64,000 bases of DNA from Lutraria lutraria (taxonomy: Eukaryota; Mollusca; Bivalvia; Venerida; Mactridae), in assembly GCA_964023205.1 (NCBI GenBank), contig OZ026848.1, forward strand, positions 27,081,912 to 27,145,911. The letters run 5' to 3'. This document shows positions 48,001 to 62,600 of this stretch, in pieces; the stretch's first letter is position 1; each line of letters begins with the position of its first letter. Made by a program: the position numbers and the translations under genes. Under the pieces are notes generated by a model. It did no database searches. It was given only the letters and a program-made list of their open reading frames with translations, and was not told the origin of the DNA.

Positions 48001-50614
48001 TCACCCATTCTAGTGTTGAGTATTCATGAAAAATGATAAGTTGATTATGTGTCCTGTATTGTCTAAAATGTATGTATGTAAGATGTACAAGTGTATGACA
48101 GATATGTAAGTCCAAGCTAAGTTTTAGAACCTAAGATTCAAGGTAGGTACAGGTTAATGTGGGGTTTATGTAGTACTAGTAATTAAGACACTAAGACAAT
48201 ATAGTTAGCAATATAATAGAGAATATTCTAACAGTACGAACATGTATTATATATAGTACAGAGTTAAACAGATCTCAAAGTAACGCTACATTTACGCAAA
48301 AATATTTAAAGAACTATGGAAATTGTATTTATCATAAAAAATACAGAATAACATGTTAAGTACACAAAATATAAAGAATGGGCAAAAAACACAAAATTAA
48401 GGATCTACATAATTATATTTGGGCAGGACAAAAAAGTCATATTATGGATACTTGACCAAAGAAATTAAAATAGGTAGATCAACCTTTTTTATTATTTTTT
48501 TTGGTGAGAATTTGAGGCACGAATCATCCAAAAAAGGGATGTTTGGGATAACATAAACACAAATATTTCTTTCTTACTTATCAACAATCAAAGCATAGAC
48601 TAATACAGCACTACTATTCAGTAATTTATCAAGCACTATACAATTAACTCTAGAAATATGGCTTCAAGATCTTACCCTGAGATATTATTGCTACAAAGTT
48701 AGGGGTAACAATACTTTATTGCTATAAACTTGTTGGGATACTTTAACCATGCAAGACAACATTAAACTTCTTATTTAAATAAGAAGCTTATAAAACTTCT
48801 AGATTTATAACTAAAGATATGTATATGAAAAAAATTCTGTATGTAGGAACAAACTTAATATTCTATTTAGCATTATGATAAATTATGCAAAACAAAAATT
48901 AAATAACATTTCAATAATATAAGTTTTAATACATACTGGTACATGTACATATACATAAATATTCAGACATTTCAAAAGAATAAATATCAATTGCTCATAC
49001 ATTTCGAGTTTATTATGAATGAATATGGAAAGAAAAAAGGGAATAAAAATGCATTGTTCAGCCATGTTTAATAATTATTTGCCTTAACTTATGACCTGAG
49101 AGCCATTACATGTATTATACATGCACCTACTCACAGCTCACAGATTTTCTTGTGATTATTATTATGCATAAATATGGACACATAAATGTGATAAAATAAT
49201 GCGTAGTACAGCCATGTTTAATCATTATTTGGCTTTATTTACAACCTGAGAGCCACTACATTTAAATCAAACAAACAAACAAACAAACAAAATCACACAA
49301 TTAAAAGATATTTCACATCGGAAAGTTTTAATGAGAGGTATCTCATGAACATCATCTGATAGTAAAGACCAGAGATTGGCCTCAAACACCATCATCATAC
49401 AGTCCATACCTCAATCATTTGTTCCTTAGAAATATAAACAGAATAAGAAAGCTGTTCAATTAATATTTTGAGCTATCATCGGACAAAATGAGGATCACGC
49501 TCACATGGCTGAGGTGACAGCATCAAGCCATTACAAGTCTAAATACTAAACCAATCTAGCTGTTGCAACAAAACCGAAAAATGGTTGTGCAATATTGGCT
49601 ATCACAACCTATAAAATTTAGTGCAAATGACCTATATCACTTGACATATTGATATGGATGAAATCACATGGCAAAGACTATTAGCTGCTATGTTGTATAA
49701 ATAAAACTATTGTAAATAATATATTGTTCATATCTACTTATGAAAGTACAACATTAAGAAATCAGTATTTTTAACCAGGATTCAAGGGCTGTCACATTAT
49801 TTCATTTATTCAAGTTCTTTTCTCATTGCAGACCTAGTACATAATCCCTTAATTTGACCCTCTCAACTAAGTCAGTCATCCAAAAAAAATTCAAAATGAT
49901 GTAAACATATTTAGAAAGTATAATATTCCATATTTTTTCGGCTAGGATTTAACACCGCCACAATAGCCAGGGTCATTTGGAAATTATGCCAGCATTAATG
50001 AAGGAGGAAGACTTTCTAGAAGCTAGCTGGACAGCTTCTTCATGTTTGATTACAATACATTTATATACATGTATTCTAGTATTCTATTTTGTGTGAATGT
50101 CATTTATTGTAAATTCTCTACGTTTAAAAATAAAATATAACCAATGTGTACTTATAAATCTAGACTGAAAATAGTTATAAACTTCTGATATAAAAACATT
50201 TGAAATAAATCTAGGATGACATATTTAACCTCAAGATAAAATCCCCAAAAATACTACTATAAACTTATTTTTTATCCTTATAAAGAGTAAACAAAAGAAG
50301 ATTACAAGTTACCTACTACTAAAGGGAAATATTATGACAGTTTTTTTTTTATTGTTCAGAAGTTTGATCACTGGTGCTTCCACCTTATATAGAAAAAAGT
50401 AATATTAAATATTGTACAATGTATAACTAACAGAATTACGATTTACAAATAAAATGTAATTGCATTTTTTTCTGCTAAACTCATTCTTAACACATAATGA
50501 GATAAAACTAAAAAAATCTCTGCTTCAATAAAAAGAAATTTTGGTCTACATCAAACTACATGACCATAATTAAATTTCATTAAATCATAAGACATTGAAT
50601 CAATCATCTCCCAT
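45055..50614 (-). other. Possible long 3' UTR of ceramide synthase
   Basis: About 5.5 kb downstream of the CERS stop is very AT-rich, poor in CpG, largely free of recognisable MITEs or SINEs, and has no gene. On the minus strand, a cluster of AATAAA-type signals occurs at about 45068-45095, just before a SINE at 44815-45035. Two short internal duplications are present: a 54-bp unit repeated at 46420-46527, and a roughly 55-bp stretch near 49055-49115 repeated at 49208-49262. An (AAAC)n run lies near 49270. It could equally be plain intergenic DNA; earlier poly(A) sites are possible. Confidence 0.35.
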
Positions 50615-53600
50615 CTATCCATGAGCAGCGTCCCCGTTAACTCCTTTCACTGATTTTCTTGTACCATTCCCATGTTCATTTTTCTGTTGTTCATCTTCAT
50701 CAGCTTCTTCACCATCATCTGATTCTTCAGAGTCACTTCTAACATCTTCCACCTGAATGTAATTAATTTGTCATATTTTAGAATAACATCCCAGGGACTT
50801 TAGCCAAAGCATATTTTCTTTAAATTGTTTTGGGGAAGGGTAGTTGGTCCATTAAGAAGGGTTTTTACATCATATTATCAAATTACCGAAATTAGTGAAT
50901 TTTTGCCAGGATTAAAAGAAATATTACGTCTGGGCCTAAATCTTTCTGTTTGAAGAATTGGGACCAATAATCATGTTGTGAGCAATAAATTTTATGGAAA
51001 AGCAATAAATTTTATGGAAAAGCAATAAATTTTATGGAAAAAGCAATAAATTTTATGGAAAAGCAATAAATTTTATGGAAAAGCAATAAATTTTATGGAA
51101 AAGCAATACATTTTATGGAAAAGCAATAAATTTTATGGAAAAAGCTCATGTTTACCAGGTAATTTCAATAAGCAATGCCCCTGGCTTTCATGTTCCTTCT
51201 TCGAAAGGGCAATTTCAAGAAAGGTTGGGGAAAATATATATATTTTAACTAGGGAAATTGGCCCTTACACCAAAATGGCATAAACAAAGGACTGAATGGG
51301 TTTTTAATGTGGCATTTAAGACCAGTCTCAGAAAACATGCACAGCCTTCTTATTAGCTGATTTCAAAACCAGGCAGATTTGAGTACAGAAAAAGGTCCTG
51401 AATTCATGACATTCCATTTCTTAGGTTAAGCCAAATATATCAGTCTAGTAAATGTCGGGTGATGTATGTAGTGGAGTAAAGTCAGGATCCATGGGTATCT
51501 GATGATGATAAAACAGTACTTACGTTCCCTTTAATCATTTTTCTGTAGACAATTCGGAAGATAAGGTATGTCCAGATAAAATGTAGAACAAGCAATAGAT
51601 ACAGGAAGAAGTTGAAGAACTGATGAGAGCCAAATGATGTATCCGTTAATTTTATTGTATAAGGCTCTACTGTTGTACAGTACAATACACTGAAAAATTA
51701 TATAATAGTAATGACAATAACAATATCAGAACCAATTTTCTGCTGCAGCGTTTGTAAAGGCCAATTGATTATAACTGGAAACTGATACATTTGTAAACTT
51801 CACTGGATTGTACAAACTATTACTGGCCGACAATTGACTTAAATCTCTCTAAATATCAGAGGAATTTAACTAGACATGACTTGTCATGAGGGTCAGTAAT
51901 TCTCCAAATTTTACCAGCCACAAGACTCATCTCTGATGGTCTTTCTCTTTAATACAAGGGTGAAAGTTTTCCAGAATATACTGGAATTTCTGATTTTTGG
52001 CAGTCTGGACTGTACTGGTTTTTATTGTTTCTGCTGCATTGTGGTGTGAAATTTCAATTTTCACCCATGCTAATGCTCTGCTTACAATAAGAAATATTCA
52101 GGGAACATACAACACTGGGAATGGGTTGAAACGGTTATATTATTATATGCATGCCTTGACTGGATGTATTAAGGAAACACCTATGGCCGGGGGTCGTCTA
52201 CATTTGTTTCCTGCTCAGTAAGTTGAACAGTTTACATTCAACCCTCAAAATATTTAAGACGCATAAAATCTCAGCCAAGTTCAATGATCAGCAAAATCAC
52301 CACTGGCACTTTTGAATTACTCAACTAAAAACGTTGAAATAGACCTTGTCCACTATTTAAGTTGAATGGTACTCATCCAAACCAGATAAATTTGACAAGC
52401 GTAATATCTCGCAAACTGGAACTTGTGTCTATTTTATTAGGTCAGTTTAATGCATTTTTCTTCTAAAAATTATTGCACGAGCTTGCATAATTCATACTTA
52501 CACAAATGGATATACAATAAGTCTTGAGATTACCCAAACAACCAGGAAGATACCAAAGAATATGTCAGTAGCAAGCTTGTTTTTGGCATAGATAGACATT
52601 TTTGTAAGCTGAAATAAGAAATATTGACCATAAACTATTAAGTAAATAGAATATTTCTGTCAAGTATTTGGCAAACTTTTGCCAGTCTGAAACCATAGGA
52701 CTGGATATACAATGTACTGTTGATAACCCCGGTTAAATAGTTACTCATACTTCATGAACTATTTATGAGCTGTACAAGAATAGTTCAAGAAAAAAAGCAT
52801 GTTTTCATATATTCCATTCGAGGGGCAACAATTCCTACTTCATCTCCTAATAGTAGCCTTTCTTGATATCTACATGTGTGAGATATGAATGCTAGAACAT
52901 TTGAATACATTGAAAAATAAAAGGGCAAGTTTAGGAAAAAGAATTATTTACTATACAGGTGTGAGACCAATTTTTGTCTCTACTATAGATATATTTATTA
53001 AGCATTTATAAAGTAAATTTGAAGAGGTCAAAGGTCTGATGGTCCAGTTTATTTTTAAGTTATATTATCTTGATCATATTTCAGAACAAAAAATGAAGCA
53101 TTTTAATCTCTCTCAAAAATATGTTTTTAGTCAAATTTTATTAAATTTTGTGTGTATTTTTTTGGTCAACTGAAGGATTGTTGGGTCAAGCAAATATTGT
53201 ATTTTCATTGGACATCAGTCCAGTACATAAAAATGTTTTCGTGAAGAATGTTCTTATTATAGTGGAAACAAAAATTGCTGACATACATGTGCTTCCCAAT
53301 TCTTCACATTATCAGAGTTTACTATAACTGTATTTTACTGTATATAGTAAGTGAAGATTGACTTAAGAATAACTTACAGCTAGCCATGTGTCAGCAGCAT
53401 CATGAACCAACAGTACCAGTGTACCGACACGTACAAAGTTAAGCAACCATGAGAAATATATCAACACAATGGTGGCAAAATGATGTATAATCATCTCCTT
53501 GAAGTCCTGTAATATAAAATATCTGGTCTATAAACTGGTACATTAAATTCCCATAATTATATAAATTTATCAGTCGTAATAGTTTCTGTTTGTTCTATAA

Positions 53601-56600
53601 CATTGGAATCCGGTGTGTTTTCCTCCCGAGCTTACTTTATAGCAAGAAAATATCATTGAAAAAAATACTATTTATAGAACAGCTGTATTTCCCACAGTCA
53701 TATAATGCACACAGCATGAAGTGACGTCACACGCTCTATATATTTCAAGTTTACAAAAGCAAAATTCACAGCGAAATTAGTGTTTTTTCGAAGAAAAAGG
53801 GCTTGTTTCTTCGGTAATAATTATCTTGGGATAATATCAGCAATTGTTTTTTTTGCATATATTTTTTATAGCAAAAATGTATTGGGGCTTTAAGATACAG
53901 GTCAAATTCTACATTGAATACAACCTTAATGTTATAACCTTTTTTTTTCAACACTAGAAGCCTTCTTAATGTATTAATTTGATACTGAGACTAGTATGTA
54001 ACACAATTAAAATATTTAAGACAATCAAAGACCTACTTGAATGTATACTATGCAAAATGTCATTATATTCTAGAATAAATAGGCCTACCGTACAACAGAA
54101 TAATATGAAATTACATACTTCATCTGTATCAAATCAAATAAGTGAAAGTCCTGCTCACAAACTATTCAGAATGGACTCTGCTGAATAAACAGTGATAAAA
54201 CTTGGGCAGTGTACATTTAGCATATACATAGCATATACATACCTTCCTTTTGTTGTCAGAGAACAGGGTGAATACAAGACTGCAGTAGAATCCAAGCTCC
54301 AGTAAATAATGCCAGTACATATCAGGAGTAACATCCTAAAAATACATGAAATAGTAATACAGACCATGTTAAATCCTCACTTACACATTGGCTGTCATAT
54401 TTCCCTCCCATGTGTAGATATCCCGGTCTAATTTCTTGGGGGTGTGGTCTTGATGTAAGAAAACAACGCCTTGAGAAAATCGGCAACTAGCTGTCTAATT
54501 CCCATAGCAGATCCATAAAATATGGTCCAAGTCTATATCCCTGTGTTTATCTAATTTCTGCATATCGGGAAGGTCTTGCTGTCTAAGATCCCGTACAGCC
54601 CCCCCCCCCGCCTCTGGTGGGAAAACATTGATAAGTGCATTGGTAACCATTTTGATATATAAAGACCATTTCATATTGACATTTTTTCAGGCTTGTATGT
54701 CAATATTAAGACATTATGGTTTGGTCCCAAATTGTAGTATTAATACAGAGGTTGTAACTATTACTTTAATTCTAAGATCATGTCATATTGGTTGGCTTTT
54801 TTCTGACTGATTTTCATTGCTTCATTCAGTATGTATGTATGTGATAATGAGGCCACCTCAATATATAAGACTGATTTATTTTAACTAGAGCGCCGTGAGT
54901 GATGCCAACGCTCGTCTGTTCACCGCCTCTTTGAGATCTATCCACCTATGAAGTTTCATGTTGCAACCTCTTATAGTTTCAGAGTTAAGTTCTTGCACAG
55001 ACTCTGCAGTGATCACAATAACTTGACTTTTTCTTAGACAAATAGACAAGCTAAAAATGGCTGAGGTATCATGATAAATAATATCATGACACATAGAACA
55101 GGTCTATATCATCACACCTCCAGCATTATACATCACTGTATCACATACCTGTACTGGCCAATGTCTCCAGCATTCGATGGTTTTCCAAAAATAATCTTTC
55201 TGAAATAAGTGAAGAAAAGCAAACATATGAAACTCATCAATCTTAAAAACATCTTTAGGAATGTTTTGTAAAATTTACACTGAAATCACGAGTGTGGTAG
55301 GATTTAAAACTCCAAGACTCTGTTAAAAAGCCATGCAGGTTCAATCCTCGATCAGTCTCATATATAATCTCAAGTAACAAGTCGTCTGCATCATATACAA
55401 GTATAATACGGCCTCTCAAGTAGTGGAAAAATATGGAAAATACTAGTAAAAATAATACCCAGAATTCAGTGTACATGATATATTTCAAAAAGCTATGTCA
55501 AAGCATGCAATGTTTTAGGTATCATTTAATTAATAAAAATAAAAATAGTTGTTTTGCAGGCCTGAATTGCTCTAGAGATTCTTACCTTCCACAAATATAT
55601 CAGGCTATAGATGAAGAAGGCTGTGTAGAACAACAGGTGCCAGCTGAAATAAAACAACATATTCTGTTTTAATACATAATAATGATAATGATTTATAGTT
55701 AATCAAAGCACTGAAAGTAACTAAGCTGATTAAAGCAAGCAGTCTAGTGAACTATTTCTGACAAAGTCATCTTAGGAAGAGAGTCCTTTGATAGGAATAT
55801 ATTATTTTTAGAAACAATTTATGTTAGAATTCCTATTAATTAAGTCACAAAAGTACAAGTCTGTGATTTAAAACCTAGAAAATCAGGAAACAGAATAAAT
55901 ATTGGATTTACATAAATTTACCAAAGAATATCTTCAGTCCTCGAGCAGAAAGTTTGATGAGATCTGGTAAAATTTAAGAACAACAGGCCCTATTACATTT
56001 AGTAGAGTTCATAGGGGGCCCCTATGGTAAAGTTCCTTCCCTTTTTAGTAAAGATTTAAGTCAGTATACTAGTATATCGTGAGCCAGCAATATTTTGTAC
56101 TATCCAGTGAAGTTTTTCAAGTTTGACAGCCATCAGGGTTCAGTAAAGGTTCATTGACTTTTGCATATGATGAATGTAGTTAAAGAAAAACCAAATTCTA
56201 GCAGACCAATCCATTGATAGTATGTAATACAAGTTGGTAAAATTCAGTTCTTCTAAAGGTCTATGTGTAAACTATGAACAGAAACTATTTACTATTAACT
56301 GCAATCTACATTGTAAGTCAGTAAACTTACTGAATATGATTAGTCACTGGAGAGATTTTTATCAAGAAGATCTTGGAAGATCTACAAGAATGAAGGTTAG
56401 TTTAGACTGAAATCAAATTTTAAGTAAAAAAAGCAAAAGACTGTAACACTCATTGGTAAAGATAGCTATTTCGATTTACTGACCTGGTGCATACAATGGT
56501 AATTAAATTCCAAAAATGATAAATGATATTTTTCAAAACATAAAATTTTGGCCAACTTCACAGAAGAGAAAATAAATACTCATCTAGCCATTGTTTGGTG

Positions 56601-59600
56601 TTTATGTTAGTATTAAGATTAAGTAAAACATCTTTAAGCAATCATTTAACCAGTATGCTTTAATTTAACAGATATGAAGTTTTAACATTACATTTGTCAG
56701 TTATGGATGTTCGAAGTTTCTATGGTCCAGTAATTAGGTCAATAGGTTCTGACCTCTTCTAGTCTAGTTTGAATCCTACACAGGGCTGAAAAAATTCACA
56801 TTAATTTAGGGGAATTCTGTCCAACTAGCTTAGGTAAGGTCAATGGTTCTACCAAGGTGTACCCCACAGGTACTTGACACAAATTTTTTTTTTTTCATAT
56901 ATGTTCATAGTATCTATATTATTATAGATACTATGAACATATATGAAAAAAAAAAATTGTATCAAGTACCTGTCGTGTACCCCATGTGTCTTCATCTAAC
57001 ATTAATGCTGCAAATGTAACCAACTGACCTAGGTTGCTGGTGCAACATTAAACCATTGCGAAAATATACTGTACAGTAATATTTATTTACTACATGGTGT
57101 AACAGTCCACTTGTAATGGGTGTGTAATAATCACTGTGATACTATAACTGTATGGTAAATCATGCCTAATTACTGATATATATGAGATGATACCAATGAC
57201 AAAACCGGTTGGCTATTAAATAATATATAATACCTGTGGAATGTTAATTATTTTTCATTATTAATTTATTTGACTCGGATATTTTTTAACATCTTATATA
57301 TATATAACTTAATCCAGTCAGGTGGTCTAATTATCAAATCAAAATAAAGAGGAATACATGTAGTAAATAATTGGATTTTTATAATTTACCAACCCTCAAG
57401 CCATTTCAAGAAGACAAGGGTGTGATTTTTCTTTTGACTTGGTGATCATGGAAGTCATTTTTATGAAATATGTACAAATTGAGAAAATATGAGGAGTATA
57501 TCGAGGGCTCAGCGCAACACTGATGTAACTTGTTCTTATTTCAGTATGAGTTACGACACTGTTGCGTTGGGCCCTCGATATGGGAAAGGGGTACTGGTAT
57601 CCTCAAAGGCTTGTTGAACAAATGTTAGTGAATTGCAATTTCGAGTACCGGCACTTTTTACCAATTCTAATATTTGTCCAAGAATTCCATTTTTAGAAAG
57701 CTTTCTAACTATCTTACCAGCACTTTGACAAAAAGGTCCCACCCCTCTGATAAGTGATAATACATATACCCCTGAGAGGTTATAAAACAATAATGAAAAG
57801 TTGGTGTAATATATTGGTGCATCCTATGTACAGGATTTTCTTCATAAAGAGTAAAAAAAACAAAAATACAGAAACTTAACATTAAGCAGTAATAAGCTAC
57901 AGAAGTTTATTTCCCGTATTTCATCATTTTTATCAATGTAAAACATGAATGTTTGTAATTCTTAGCCATTCTTTCCATTGAAACATTGATACTGTGTTTA
58001 ATAAAGTGTTCTCACTTAGGCGTAAAATTAAATTGTTTGTTTCTGGTAACGTGACCTATCCTATTTTGTTCCAGACAACCCTGAACTTTTTGTTAGACCC
58101 AAGGGACAGTACATCCATTTTTTTACCTTTCCACAAACTTTTCAAGAACCAAAATAAATAAAAAAATCCTGACCTACCTATTTTTAATGAGCACGTATCC
58201 AGAAACAAACAATGTTTAGGCCTTATCTATGTATTATTTAATGAACATGCTACTTACGGAACTGATGACAAGAGAAGCTCATCTAAATCATTCATACATA
58301 CGTATCAAGGTATAAAAACTCAAACATAACAAATAATAAATTTTAGCAATAAAATAAATTAGGCCAATAAGCCGCCATCCTTAAAAAATGTTGGTTTGGG
58401 GTCATGTGACTCAAACTTTTACTTGTGAATAGGTAGGTTAGTAGAAAGGTAGGTATTTTTTTGGTTAACACTACAGTACATACCTGTATGGAAAACAAAA
58501 GAAATAAAACAAAGAGAGAAAAGAAAGTGCTAAAACACTTTTTGGAGACAGGATATTTTTAATGAGTCAGTAACTGCGAACAAATATTCTTTTAATAAGG
58601 ATGACCTTTTTCATTTCATGATTGAGTTTTATACCTTGTTACACATATAGCAGAAGTCATTTTGAGAAATGAAATTCATTTTCTATTTATTAAGCCTTCC
58701 GAAATAAGGAAACTTCTATAGCTTTAACAGTTAAAAAGGAAGACATTTGTATGTGACTTTATCTACCAAAGCTAACAAAAACAACTAAGTGGTTTACATG
58801 TAAAGAACAAATAAACTTGGTCACCAATCTAAAAGAAAATGTTATTCTCACTTCAAATAATTAATACTTTTGTGTATGGGTTATAGATTATTTATGTATA
58901 CAACCATGGCTACAAACCTCTCCAAAATGAATCATATCATTTTATTTCATGCATACTTCATTCACTATAAAAGGCAACAATTAACACAATATATAAGACA
59001 AGTACAGATATTGAGATATAAATAAACAACAGTGGAACCATTATTTTCCTGCACCCTGTAATCCGGACCTAATCCAGTAGTCACCCTCATCTGAACTAAA
59101 TTCTGGATGATGATCTTTTTTTTAATATTCTTTTGTTAAAACCCTTAAAATGTTTATATCTACAGTCAAACCTGTGTTAACAGCCACCTCCGAATAACAG
59201 CCACCCTGTGTATAAGGGTGATTCTTTTAAAATCTGTCATTGATTATTTAAAATAGAACAACCTCAGAATGAAGGTCATCTGTCTATAAAGGCCACATTT
59301 TGTCTGTCCCAATGGTGGCCTTTGTGTACAGGTTTGGCTGTATTTATCAAAACCTTTCAGACTTGGAGACCCTCCTTAATTTACAGAAGTCCAAGTCCCA
59401 AACAGAAGCAGTCATAACTTATTATAAGTTATAATTTGTGTAAAGCTTAAATTTGAAGCATGTCATTTACTGTTTAATAAATATGGTAACAATAAAACAA
59501 TGTTCTTGTTAATTAAACAAAATTGATGATCTGGGAAAATCTACTTACACAAGTTTTGATTGAACAATTTGCTTTTAATGACCTAAAATTACCTCATACA

Positions 59601-62600
59601 AAAAAAAGAAAAACCTCTTTATTTTAAATTGCAGCAATTAACAATTAAGTTAGCTTAATCAGAAAATAGCTGTAGTTCATGCATGTTAAGAATGCACAAG
59701 ATGTACTACAGTGCTCCACAGTAAATAGTAATATTAAATGTCTAGAATGTGTACACAACAGCAGTATAGAAAAATGACATGCTAGGGACTAGACACCTGA
59801 CCTAATATGATTTTATTTTCAAAATGTGGAAATTTCTTTCATATGATGGTAATTATGAAAAAAACTCAAAGTGCATCAAGCATTAAAATGTTGTGTGTTT
59901 GTTTACTGCAACACTTACTTATGTCTTCAAAAAGGTTGAAGATATCTGCCGCATGAATCACACAGTAGAAATTTGCAATAATTAAATTTGAATTAAGCAG
60001 TAATATATTTTCCTATCCAAAAATATCAACAAACTAAGCAATTGAACTGACATGGAACCTTTAAGTGACTTTGCAAGTTTTCATTCATATGAATTTTCTA
60101 ATGTCAATCTCAAGTTCAGATCCTTTAAATTTCAATGTATAATTATATCAAGGCTTAGTGAGTAAAAGATTATTTTCAAGGTATATCACTCTTAATTAAC
60201 TTATCTTTAAGCTCGAAAGAATCTTAACACAGAGATTTACAACAATTATGATGCTGTGCCATGTAAGAGTCTAAAGATACAGGATAGGATTATAAAGCTT
60301 GAGATTGGTCTCTAAGCTCAAATCTCACTTCCATTCTCAACCTATAAGACCTACCGGTATTGTTTGAACACATGTTAAGTAAATATTCTTATCTACTGAT
60401 TTGTAAACTAAATTCTTTTTTCATAGTAATATAATCTTATCATTAATGTGAGAATACAGAGCACATATTGAGATTTGAGGCAGGAGATTGATCTCGAGTT
60501 TTTTATAACCTCAGATCCAGTTCTAAACATGGATATAAGCAAGTAAGCTTAAAATATTTTATTTCAATTCATATCCAATGCCTACCTGCATTCTCTGAAC
60601 TTTTGCATCGGTGTAAACAAGTCCATTTTCATCCTTTTTCTAAACCAGATTTCAACTTGACGATCTGTCATGTCAGTCTGTTTTGCTAGACCCTGCAGTA
60701 AGATATCTCAAGTACGGTAGGTCACATTTCTTTGTAAGCTAGTAATAATGTACATCAAATTCTCTACAAAGCTAGTGACCTAAGTTTCTTTGCTAAGGCA
60801 GAGCTCAAAACAGGGTGATAAATATTTTAGATGTGGCAATGTATATCTATTTCAGGATGGCAAACTTACCAACTGTTCAACACTATTTTGTTTAATTTGT
60901 AAATACACTTGATAATGTTTCTAAAACTGAGTTGATATTAACTCATAGAAAATAAACAAGGAACGAGACAATAGGTATGAAAATTATGGTATGTTGATTT
61001 GAATAAACTACAAAAACTCCTTTAGCAAGATAATAATAATGAAGACTTTATTCATAAAGGCAATGCAGTTAAGCATAGGCCCACTGAGTCTTCAAACGTT
61101 TAATATGCATTTGCAATAGTTATTTTAAGACTTACCTTGATAGTATCTGACTTCAAACTTTTCTTGTTCTTGTAAGCTTTTTCCAGTATCTCGTTAGGAA
61201 TGACTGATGGCTTACCCTTATTGGATACACCAATTTTCAAAGCAATTGGTACAACTATTAACCTGCAATACACAATAGTTTACTGTGTGAATGATACCAT
61301 TTTAGGGCTGTGGCAAGTATCCGAGTACTCAGGTAATCACGAATCAAATTGAAGTATCAAGTACGAATAATCATCATTACTGAGATTCGTGGTTCGCGAT
61401 CTTGTCTCTTTAACATAAAGTGCATTCTTTGTTCTTAAAAATCTTTTTTCTCTAATATAGATTGTCTCATCATAGACTACTTTGTTTGCCAAGAGGTCCA
61501 ATCGGATCTTTAAATATCAGGTCACAGGCTCAAACCAGAAAATAGGCTGGTAAATCCTTAATTGGAAAGGAGTACGTATAAATTTAAGCCATAGAACAAT
61601 TTATATTGATTTACTTCATTATTCCTAAAAGAAAATTAAATTTAGCTGTCTTCAGGACTGCAATGTTGAAGTTTTTGATGGGTTACTTGATAACAAAAGA
61701 TACGTGATTCGATTTGTGAATCATAAGTGTTGAATCTTGGATTGGATCGCCACTTACCCAACTATCCAATTGTAATTGTAAACAGTCAATAAAGTATGTT
61801 AAGTAGAGTTTGGCCATCCAGTAACATATAGTTGATTCTAATTACGTCAAACTTGCTTATATTTGCAATTAATTTCTTAAGTCTTCCATAAAGGCTGCAT
61901 ATATGGAACTGATGTTATTTATACTCACATTATTGTCTCAAAATAAAACTTCTTTTAGAATGAGGATATTGTTCCGGGTGCCAAACTCGACTACATGCAC
62001 TGTACATGAATTCTTATTATTTTCTAAGCATTAAACTTCATTCAGCAATTTATGAGTCAAAAGCTCTTAGAAGAGTGGGGTCAATGTGTACACTACGGTA
62101 GCGCTATGCACTGACCTGTGTTATTCTGCTCGGGGCATTATGGGTATTTGCAGGACCTACTTACAAAAATGGAAATTATAAACAATAACATAGCGTGACG
62201 TCACCGTATGGTACACATTAGAGCCAAGAGTACTTCAACATTGCGTTTCATTGAATAATGAGTGTTATTGACGAAAGCATAAAAATAGAAATGGTACTAC
62301 GTATTCATTTTACATAACTAAACAAATCTGTTAATAACATACAACCGATATGGTTGTTTTGACATTTTTAATCCTTCCGCGTACTTTTAGGGTATGTTAC
62401 TTTGTATAACTATCTAAATGTAGATAGTAATCAGTTTTATGTATAGAGGTTAGACAAACGTAGTGACGTCACGCTATGTATAGAACGGAGTGGGGTTACT
62501 CAGTTTAAACTTGTAAAACTACTTACGTTTCAATAAAATAGCGAATTCCTATCAGAATGACACCAAGAACAATCGCCCAATTTAGATCCTTGATCTGTGG

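Noticed and set aside
53600..53900. MITE around GTGACGTCACACGCTC in a CERS intron
   Set aside because: The CpG-richer block resembles the 62.2-kb element near the CRE palindrome, but no bounding inverted repeats were found.
61303..61750. Another hAT-like element (GGGCTGTGGCAAGTATCC start)
   Set aside because: The left end looks hAT-like and the right side has GATTCG-type inverted words, but I could not align convincing terminal repeats or a target duplication.
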